Shown: one piece after another, positions 58,001 through 64,000 of the stretch
Numbering within the stretch: position 1 is the first letter of the stretch
Layout: the number at the start of each line of letters is the position of its first letter
Assembly: GCA_017303875.1 (NCBI GenBank)
Contig: JAFLBP010000011.1
Span: 62,001 to 126,000, forward strand
Reading direction: 5' to 3'
Origin: Chitinophagales bacterium
Lineage (GTDB): Bacteria; Bacteroidota; Bacteroidia; Chitinophagales; Saprospiraceae
Length of the DNA: 64,000 bases
Notes under the pieces: model-generated
Databases searched by the model: none
What the model saw: only the letters and a program-made list of their open reading frames with translations
Told to the model about the DNA's origin: nothing
Translations under genes and position numbers: made by a program

Positions 58001-58765
58001 ATGCAGCAGCCCCTTGTCTTTTTTGAAGATCTCGGCCAGATGGATTATCAGGCGGCCTGGGATTACCAAACCGCCAGACACCAGGCTTTGGTGGCGCAAA
58101 AAATGGCCCATCGGGGGGACGTGCCTGGCAGCTATCCACAGGAACACGCCCTGTTTTTGGTGGAGCATCCGCCCGTCTATACCTTGGGGAAAAGTGGTTC
58201 CATGGACAACCTGCTGCTCGATGAAAACCAGTTAAAAGCGCGGGGAATTCAGTTTTTTCCGATCAATCGGGGCGGGGATATTACGTATCATGGCCCGGGA
58301 CAAATTGTGGGTTACCCCATTCTTGATCTGGATTGTTTTTTCAATGACGTACACCGCTATGTACGCAATATCGAGGAGGTAATTATCCGTACGCTTGCCG
58401 AATATGGCGTAAAAGGGGAGCGCGCTGCGGGTTATACCGGTGTGTGGATCAACAGCCCTAATCCGCTTTTGCCGGCAGTATTGTCGGCCAAGGCCCGAAA
58501 AATATGCGCCATCGGCGTGCACCTGAGTCGCTGGGTAAGCCTTCACGGCTGGGCATTTAATGTCAATACGGAGCTTTCGTATTTTGATAACATTGTACCT
58601 TGCGGCATTGCCGACGAAAACCGGACGGTCAGCTCATTAGCCCTTGAACTGGGGCATGAGCTGTCGTTAGAAGCTGTCAAACAACATATTTTAAGGCATT
58701 TTTCCGAGGTGTTCGAATGCCGGATTGAACATGTAACACCTGCATCAACCATTTCATTTGTATGA
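58001..58765 (+). CDS. lipB: Octanoyltransferase LipB
   Basis: Moves octanoate from acyl carrier protein to lipoyl domains, the first step of lipoic acid attachment. The 254 residues match the family: VEHPPVYTLGKSGSMDNLLL, the signature RGGDITYHGPGQIVGYPILD, the catalytic Lys in KICAIGVHLSRWVSLHGWAF and the catalytic Cys in NIVPCGIADE. The stop overlaps the next gene's start by four bases (ATGA). Confidence 0.95.
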   Translation: MQQPLVFFEDLGQMDYQAAWDYQTARHQALVAQKMAHRGDVPGSYPQEHALFLVEHPPVYTLGKSGSMDNLLLDENQLKARGIQFFPINRGGDITYHGPGQIVGYPILDLDCFFNDVHRYVRNIEEVIIRTLAEYGVKGERAAGYTGVWINSPNPLLPAVLSAKARKICAIGVHLSRWVSLHGWAFNVNTELSYFDNIVPCGIADENRTVSSLALELGHELSLEAVKQHILRHFSEVFECRIEHVTPASTISFV

Positions 58766-59172
58766 AAAAAGATATTCCGATCCGGAAAGTTGAAGACCTG
58801 ATTGTTGCTGTCGTTCCGCGTATGCCATTTGAAGAAGAGCATGAATTTTTCTGGGACGCCTATTTGATTAACCTGAAAAATGAACCGATTCGCTCGGTTT
58901 TGGTTAATTCTACAGGTTACGGCGAAATTGAAGGCGAACTGCGGAAAACCACCACCCTGCGTTTTTTCTGGGAAACCATTGATGGTATGACGTATGAAAA
59001 AATTGAACCTGTGGACATTAATTTGCTGCAAATGACCAGTGAATATTGGATCAGTTTCTCCTTTGAAGATTATTTGTACGACAAAAAATATGTGTTCGTA
59101 CCGGGTAGCCTGGATGAAATGAATTTTACCGACATTCCCTTACTCTCGCGCCGTGGCGTGATGATTAAATAA
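58762..59172 (+). CDS. Conserved hypothetical protein coupled to lipB
   Basis: A soluble 136-residue protein typical of Bacteroidota, with a beta-rich fold: IRKVEDLIVAVVPRMPFEEE, DAYLINLKNEPIRSVLVNST, then LRKTTTLRFFWETIDGMTYE and FVPGSLDEMNFTDIPLLSRR. The function is not known; homologues are sometimes mislabelled as a tRNA synthetase subunit, for which there is no motif here. It starts inside the end of lipB and lies six bases before the next gene. Confidence 0.85.
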   Translation: MKKDIPIRKVEDLIVAVVPRMPFEEEHEFFWDAYLINLKNEPIRSVLVNSTGYGEIEGELRKTTTLRFFWETIDGMTYEKIEPVDINLLQMTSEYWISFSFEDYLYDKKYVFVPGSLDEMNFTDIPLLSRRGVMIK

Positions 59173-59177
59173 ATACA

Positions 59178-59621
59178 ATGGACTTTAACTTCTACCGCGA
59201 TATTGTCAAGCCGCCGGTACAGGCAGCGACGCTTTATCTGATTGCGCTGTGCTGCATGCTGATTTTTTGGGGAATTGGGCTTGGCGGTATTTTTCCGATG
59301 GGCAAGCTGTTTCCCTGGGCCATCTCCGCAGCATTTTTATTGATGTTTGCGATGATGAACAGTCTGATTTGCCTGCGCGTGGAGGGCTTTCAAAAATACT
59401 GGACCGCCTCCATGTTCAGTTATTTGGGCCTGATGCTTGTGTTGGGCGGTACGGCGTGGTTACTGTCTGGCGTCACGCTCAACAAAGCAGAATCCTATCG
59501 CTGGATTTTTATCGTGGTGAGTTTCGGTTTTTTAGTGTTTTTGTCGATGATCAATTTTATGAAAAAAATTGTAAAATTCGCAGAGCAGGAAGACTGGACA
59601 CAGCCCCGCCGTCGTAAATAA
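59178..59621 (+). CDS. Four-helix membrane protein of unknown function
   Basis: A 147-residue protein with four membrane segments (ATLYLIALCCMLIFWGIGLG; WAISAAFLLMFAMMNSLICL; FSYLGLMLVLGGTAWLL; WIFIVVSFGFLVFLSMI) and a charged C-terminus. Conserved in the phylum by appearance, without a known role. It is part of the lipB run, five to six bases after the previous gene and 12 bases before msrB. Confidence 0.82.
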   Translation: MDFNFYRDIVKPPVQAATLYLIALCCMLIFWGIGLGGIFPMGKLFPWAISAAFLLMFAMMNSLICLRVEGFQKYWTASMFSYLGLMLVLGGTAWLLSGVTLNKAESYRWIFIVVSFGFLVFLSMINFMKKIVKFAEQEDWTQPRRRK

Positions 59622-59633
59622 GGAAAACATTTT

Positions 59634-60167
59634 ATGAAACACATCCTGTTCCTTTTTTTAGCCGTTTCGGCTTGTACCAATCGCCAGAAATCAAGTGTTG
59701 ATACTGCCCCGATTACCGCGGTGAGCAGCGCGACAAATGACAGTATCGCACCGCCGGTTTTCGACCCTGCGGGCAAATTGGTTCGCGTGGAAAAAAGTCC
59801 TGAAGAGTGGCGTAAGCTCCTCAGTCCGGAGGAATTTCACGTGCTCCGCGAGGAAGGTACCGAACGGGCATTTACCGGCGATTTGTGGGAGAATCACAAG
59901 GAAGGTACTTACAAATGCCGGGCTTGTGGCTTACCGCTGTTTTCTTCCAAAACCAAATTCGATTCCGGCACCGGCTGGCCCTCTTTCTGGGATCCGATCA
60001 ACAAAGCTTACGTGGCGGAAGTCCGCGATGAAAGCTACGGCATGCTCCGCATAGAAGTGGAATGCGCCCGTTGTGGCGGCCACCTCGGCCACGTATTCGA
60101 AGATGGCCCGGCGCCAAGCGGACTGCGCTACTGTATCAATTCCGTTTCGCTGGATTTTGTACAATAA
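59634..60167 (+). CDS. msrB: Peptide-methionine (R)-S-oxide reductase, lipoprotein form
   Basis: Repairs oxidised methionine in proteins. The 177 residues start with a lipoprotein signal (lipobox VSAC), so this enzyme works in the envelope. The MsrB domain (residues 50-177) has the zinc cysteines in [11 protein letters not shown] and [20 protein letters not shown], the substrate loop [10 protein letters not shown] and the catalytic Cys in GLRYCINS. All are present. It is the last gene of the lipB run; no clear terminator lies in the 20 bases before the converging TIR gene. Confidence 0.95.
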   Translation: MKHILFLFLAVSACTNRQKSSVDTAPITAVSSATNDSIAPPVFDPAGKLVRVEKSPEEWRKLLSPEEFHVLREEGTERAFTGDLWENHKEGTYKCRACGLPLFSSKTKFDSGTGWPSFWDPINKAYVAEVRDESYGMLRIEVECARCGGHLGHVFEDGPAPSGLRYCINSVSLDFVQ

Positions 60168-60187
60168 GCGCTTGTATAAGAGCATGT

Positions 60188-63100
60188 TTACTGCGGATTG
60201 GGCAATTCGCCGCATTCAAACAATACCTGCTGCATAATATCGTGTTTTTGCAGCAAGAGGTTATGCTTGATGTCGTATTCCTCCCAACGGGCGTTGAAGC
60301 CGAGGTATTGGTTTTCGTAAAAATTGTTCCTGGTATTGAAGCCCAGCACCTTGTTGTACCAGCGGATGCGGCCTTTTCCGGACAATTCAATCAATGCGGG
60401 TTCCAGGAACTCGTCTTTGGGGTAGGAACGAAAAATGCCTTTAAGTTTGCGAATGATCTGAACCGCTATTTCCCGTTCGGGTAATCGGTTTTCAGAGGTA
60501 AATTCGCTTATTTCCCTGTAATATCGGTGTAATTCATCCTGAAAGCGGTTTTGGGCAATGCGCTCGCGCACTAATAATTTGGTGTAGCGACTGCGCAGGG
60601 TATTAAACAACTCCTCAATGGCATTAAGCGGGTTAAAACCGTGTACGTCGGGTATCTGGAAAGCAAGCCATTTTCCATCATTATTGATGTCTATCCAGGC
60701 AAATTTGCGCTCCTCGCTCAATTCCTCGTATACAAAATCGAGATAGCGCATTTTGGGATAAATGCGGTAGGCAAACATCGCTTCCAGCAACAAACGGATA
60801 CAAGCGGCCCGTTCAGCTTCCCGCCTTGGGATAATTTTATCGTAATTGGGGCGGATATGTTGGTCGAAGTAGCGTTCAATGATCATGCCGCGCAGGTCGG
60901 CTTCGGTATAACGCTGGGTGAGCCGACTCAGTTGGGCCAACGCCTCCACGGCCGGGTAGCCCATCGCCACACTGTCGGCCACGCTTTCCAGCACTTCGGG
61001 GTTCATATGCAGCCAAAGCATCAGGCCTTCTCCGGCAAGCTCGCGAATGGAGGCGTCGATGAAGTCCTGCCCGCGCTCCGGATATGCTTTGTAGCACACC
61101 ATGCGCCGCTGCTGTATCTCGATCAGGGCCTTGCGGGCGTCGAGGGCATTGGGTCGGCGCACATCGTTGAATTGCAGGGCATGGCGAAGCGCCTGGTATT
61201 GTTGCTCGGTATCGTCGACGTAAAAATGGTATATGGTTTCCTTGATATTGGGCGCCACGCGCAACCAGCCTACTTTGCCACTGCGGTCGCGCAAGATTTT
61301 TTCCACAATCTGAATCACCTGGAAGCCCTGTGCATTGGCTTCGGCGTGGGCACAAACTTCACCATTGGCATCCAGATCGAACCAGCGCAGGCCAAAAGCC
61401 TCGGAATCGGGGTGATTGACCAATTCCGGCAGCAGGATTTCGAGTATTAAACGCAGAAAAGACTGATCGTCTTCGTAGTCCTGATCGCCAAAAATCGTGT
61501 AACCCATCAGGCAGGATTGTACAAAGCGCATGAGCGACGCCCGCGGGTCGGTGACGGAGCGGTAGCGCTTTTGCTCTTGTCTGAGGTGGCCGAACAGGAA
61601 ATGCCGCCCGCTTTTGAGGCGTAAAAGCAACTGGTGGCGCAATCGCTTGTACAGTTCCGGCGCCGGATAACCGGCCCTGACCAAAAATCCAAGCAACTCC
61701 CCGATGTTTGTTTCTACTTCAAAAGTGGCATCGGAAACAAAAACAAAGTGATCGTCGCGTACTTCCACCTGTTTGATCCAGTGAAATTTTCCGCCGCCAC
61801 AAAGTTCCAGCACCAGGGTTTCGAGAAAACTGCCATACGGCGCAACACTTCTGAACACCATTTCTGCGGCTTCCCGCAGGCGCTCCACATAGATCCGGTT
61901 GGCAGGAATTTCTTTTTCTCGTTCGCCGGTATCAATCAGATAATTATCGGGCAATTGATCGTAGTACCTGCAAAACGCTTCGCCCATATCGCAGGCGGTG
62001 GCCTCCAGGCTGTGCAGGGCTGTGGGCGTGGGGCATTTGCCAGCCTCCTGATATTCCCACAAACGGTTGGCATACAGCAGCAATTGATTAAACTGCGTTG
62101 GCCTGTCGTTTTCAGCGGCATTTCGGGCAATTTGCCCGGCCCCTTCGCGCTGCAACTGGGTCAGCAGCAGGTATTCGTACAGCTGCGCCGATTGCGGGTC
62201 GATCTGAACGCGTACGTTGTCTGCGTGCGCATGTGCCCGCCCGTATTGCTCCAGCGCATACGCATCAGCTGCGAGCAGCAGCTGCCGTCTGAACTCCGAT
62301 TTTTGCTCATAAGAAAGCAGGCCTACTGTGTCGGAAAGTGCTGCTGCCCCGGGTGCAATGGGCAGGTTGAGGGTTTCGGGGATGTAAATTTCCCCGTTGG
62401 GGGTATAGATGGCGCTCAAAGCGGCATCGGAGCGGGTGGCGGACAAAAAGGTGTCGCGCCAATCCGGCTCTAATTCATTTTCCTGAATCTGGAACAGGGT
62501 ATTTACCACGTCTTTGCGCAGAATTGCTGTTTTTTGCAGATACTCTGCCAGGCTGTTTTTTCCCAGCCGGCCGAGGCGCAGTGTTTCGTTGTAAATGTCC
62601 TGATATTCGTAAATGTTCTTTTTCAGGGCGGCATCCCGGCTGATTTGGCGCAAATGCGTCAGGGCAATATGCAGGTTGGGGTATTGCAGGCGCAGGTATA
62701 CGTGATCGCGGGCAAAAGTCCAGCTCAGGCTGAAATCCGAACGCGGGGCGCCGGCAGGCAAAAGTTTGGCGCTGCGTTCGGAGACCTGACGGATATGCAG
62801 GGCCACGCGTTGAAGTTGCCGCTCGGTGTCGAAATGCGAGCCAAGGATGGGCTGTTGTGCATCTGGCAATACCGGAAAACGGGCAATGTCGGGCGGGATA
62901 TGGGTATGGCGCACCGCTGCGACGAGGATTTTATACGCCGGTCGGCGTTCCCGTTCGCAGCGGCGCGCCAGTTCAAGTTCTATACTGGTTCGTTCACTGA
63001 GGTAATCGGCAGAAAACAGGACGATAAATAAATCCGCCTGGCGAACCCAGTGCAGGCCTTCTGCGCTTTCCGACTGCTCTGGTATGGGCGTTTCCCGGTC

Positions 63101-63214
63101 GCATATTTTTATCTCCTGCGGATGGAATGCCGTTTTTAAATGTTGCTGCAAGGCCGTGGCGGTTGCCGCGTCTTTCGCATCGTAGGAGAGGTATATGCAG
63201 CGGGGGCGCGACAT
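60188..63214 (-). CDS. Large TIR-domain protein with five C-terminal repeats
   Basis: A protein of 1008 residues. The N-terminal 130 residues form a TIR domain: CIYLSYDAKDAATATALQQH, an acidic BB-like loop (ICDRETPIPEQSESAEGLHW), then DLFIVLFSADYLSERTSIEL, where Glu79 sits at the place of the catalytic glutamate of TIR NAD+ hydrolases. Residues 150-440 are helical with no known motif. Residues 445-1000 hold five diverged copies of a unit of about 110 residues, starting near 446, 560, 694, 804 and 917; each has a hydrophobic helix, a turn (often YP), an acidic helix ending EL.G.G, and a strand (K/R)..W. No ATPase motif is seen. Bacterial TIR proteins often act in antiviral defence by destroying NAD+, which is a possibility here, unproven. 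It is a single gene between msrB and glnS. Confidence 0.85.
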   Translation of the reverse strand: MSRPRCIYLSYDAKDAATATALQQHLKTAFHPQEIKICDRETPIPEQSESAEGLHWVRQADLFIVLFSADYLSERTSIELELARRCERERRPAYKILVAAVRHTHIPPDIARFPVLPDAQQPILGSHFDTERQLQRVALHIRQVSERSAKLLPAGAPRSDFSLSWTFARDHVYLRLQYPNLHIALTHLRQISRDAALKKNIYEYQDIYNETLRLGRLGKNSLAEYLQKTAILRKDVVNTLFQIQENELEPDWRDTFLSATRSDAALSAIYTPNGEIYIPETLNLPIAPGAAALSDTVGLLSYEQKSEFRRQLLLAADAYALEQYGRAHAHADNVRVQIDPQSAQLYEYLLLTQLQREGAGQIARNAAENDRPTQFNQLLLYANRLWEYQEAGKCPTPTALHSLEATACDMGEAFCRYYDQLPDNYLIDTGEREKEIPANRIYVERLREAAEMVFRSVAPYGSFLETLVLELCGGGKFHWIKQVEVRDDHFVFVSDATFEVETNIGELLGFLVRAGYPAPELYKRLRHQLLLRLKSGRHFLFGHLRQEQKRYRSVTDPRASLMRFVQSCLMGYTIFGDQDYEDDQSFLRLILEILLPELVNHPDSEAFGLRWFDLDANGEVCAHAEANAQGFQVIQIVEKILRDRSGKVGWLRVAPNIKETIYHFYVDDTEQQYQALRHALQFNDVRRPNALDARKALIEIQQRRMVCYKAYPERGQDFIDASIRELAGEGLMLWLHMNPEVLESVADSVAMGYPAVEALAQLSRLTQRYTEADLRGMIIERYFDQHIRPNYDKIIPRREAERAACIRLLLEAMFAYRIYPKMRYLDFVYEELSEERKFAWIDINNDGKWLAFQIPDVHGFNPLNAIEELFNTLRSRYTKLLVRERIAQNRFQDELHRYYREISEFTSENRLPEREIAVQIIRKLKGIFRSYPKDEFLEPALIELSGKGRIRWYNKVLGFNTRNNFYENQYLGFNARWEEYDIKHNLLLQKHDIMQQVLFECGELPNPQ

Positions 63215-63219
63215 AAACG

Positions 63220-64000
63220 CTACGCTTTTTTGCTTACTTTAGCCCAGCTGTCTTTGAGCGTCACGGTGCGGTTGAACACTGGTTTTTCGGCTGTACTGTC
63301 CGGATCCACGCAGAAATAACCCAATCGTGTGAACTGAAAGCGATCACCGGCGCTTACTTCGGCGAGTGCCGGTTCGATCAGGGCATTTTCAATGACGCGC
63401 AGGGATTCTGGGTTGAGGCACTGTTTGAAATCCTCCTCAGCGGCCGGGTCTTCCACCGTAAACAGGCGATCGTAGAGGCGTACTGTTGCGGTTTTGGCGT
63501 GTTCGGCGGCGAGCCAGTGAATGACGCCTTGTACTTTTAATCCGGAAGTATCCTGTCCGGAGCGGCTTTCCGGGAAATAGGTGCAGTGTACGGCGGTGAT
63601 GTTGCCGTCGGCATCTTTTTCCACGTTGTCGCAACGGATGATGTAGGCCGATTTAAGTCGTACCATTCCTCCGGGGTGGAGGCGGAAGTATTTGGGCGGC
63701 GGATTTTCCATAAAGTCCTCCTGCTCAATGAACAGTTCGCGGCCGAATGGCAATTTTCGGGTGCCGGTTTCCGGATTTTCCGGATTGTTTTCACTTTCTA
63801 ACCACTCGGTTTGCCCTTCCGGATAATTGGTAATCACCACTTTGAGCGGGTCGAGTACGGCGAATCGGCGCAGGGCGATCTTGTTGAGATCTTCCCGGAT
63901 ACAGAATTCGAGCAACGACAGTTCAATCATATTTTCGCGTTTGGCAATACCGATGCGCTGCGCGAAATCGCGGAGGCTTTCGGGGGTATAGCCGCGGCGG
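63220..64000 (-). CDS. glnS: Glutaminyl-tRNA synthetase, C-terminal part
   Basis: Charges tRNA-Gln with glutamine. The window cuts the gene: the frame stays open to the right edge (it reads RRGYTPESLRDFAQRIGIAK before MIELSLLEFC). The visible 260 codons cover the end of the catalytic domain and the anticodon-binding beta barrels: REDLNKIALRRFAVLDPLKV, PPKYFRLHPGGMVRLKSAYI, GVIHWLAAEHAKTATVRLYD and RFQFTRLGYFCVDPDSTAEK. The HIGH and KMSKS regions lie outside. The ATG at 63930 is internal, not the start. It lies five bases before the TIR gene in the same direction. Confidence 0.93.
   Translation of the reverse strand, partial: RRGYTPESLRDFAQRIGIAKRENMIELSLLEFCIREDLNKIALRRFAVLDPLKVVITNYPEGQTEWLESENNPENPETGTRKLPFGRELFIEQEDFMENPPPKYFRLHPGGMVRLKSAYIIRCDNVEKDADGNITAVHCTYFPESRSGQDTSGLKVQGVIHWLAAEHAKTATVRLYDRLFTVEDPAAEEDFKQCLNPESLRVIENALIEPALAEVSAGDRFQFTRLGYFCVDPDSTAEKPVFNRTVTLKDSWAKVSKKA

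Overview
The window looks like one continuous chromosomal segment from a Bacteroidota bacterium, most likely of class Saprospiria; the phylum is well supported, the class is inference. The evidence is as follows. Promoters carry the Bacteroidota -7 element TAnnTTTG. Large secreted proteins have C-terminal type IX secretion (T9SS) sorting domains. The run lptE, TPR gene, secG is typical of the phylum. Futalosine-pathway menaquinone synthesis (mqnB), bacillithiol synthesis (bshC) and carboxynorspermidine synthesis are present. No rRNA, tRNA, CRISPR array, phage or transposase gene was recognised.

Layout. 1-2000: tail of a GH13 glycosidase gene, then a small gene whose 5' part is duplicated as a broken copy on the far side of an unrelated exported-protein gene. 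2100-5700: exported proteins and gamma-glutamyltransferase. 5850-13150: a DUF2520 Rossmann protein, fabH, and a leftward run of two UbiA-type prenyltransferases, Maf, an RDD membrane protein and a GT4 glycosyltransferase, then a subclass B1 metallo-beta-lactamase-like lipoprotein. 13280-18710: Bax-inhibitor-1 homologue, ECF sigma factor with a small possible anti-sigma partner, SNF2 helicase. 18710-21100: an AT-rich accessory island with two orphan genes (one SUKH/SMI1-like, one with an internal duplication) among large palindromic repeats. 21100-30090: rhomboid protease, RlmH, SWIM protein, photolyase/cryptochrome, DUF2853, MmcQ-like protein, threonine aldolase and a HerA-like ATPase.

30380-39170: a secreted T9SS cluster. 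It holds a protein of about 1713 codons interrupted by one in-frame TGA, followed by two tandem PKD-domain paralogues that are nearly identical at their 3' ends. 39200-47800: membrane AraC regulator with a coupled exported protein, BshC, MqnB, a THUMP methyltransferase, phosphofructokinase, an N-acetylglucosamine-kinase-like protein and a glucosaminidase. 47930-52500: leftward run of carboxynorspermidine dehydrogenase, GT39 membrane glycosyltransferase, LptE, TPR protein and SecG. 52700-60170: PspC-like protein, Tat-type sugar isomerase-like protein, acyltransferase, a SecD-head-like lipoprotein coupled to a GT39 gene broken by one TAG, LipB, two small conserved proteins and lipoprotein MsrB. 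60188-63214: a 1008-residue TIR-domain protein with five diverged repeats of about 110 residues, the best candidate here for an undescribed conflict or defence effector. The right edge cuts glnS.

Two themes run through the window. Several genes appear to be transcribed without a leader: the TAnnTTTG box ends 4-6 bases before the start codon. Intergenic spaces are rich in palindromic repeat families, and in one family the loop is inverted between two copies that share the same flanks and arms.
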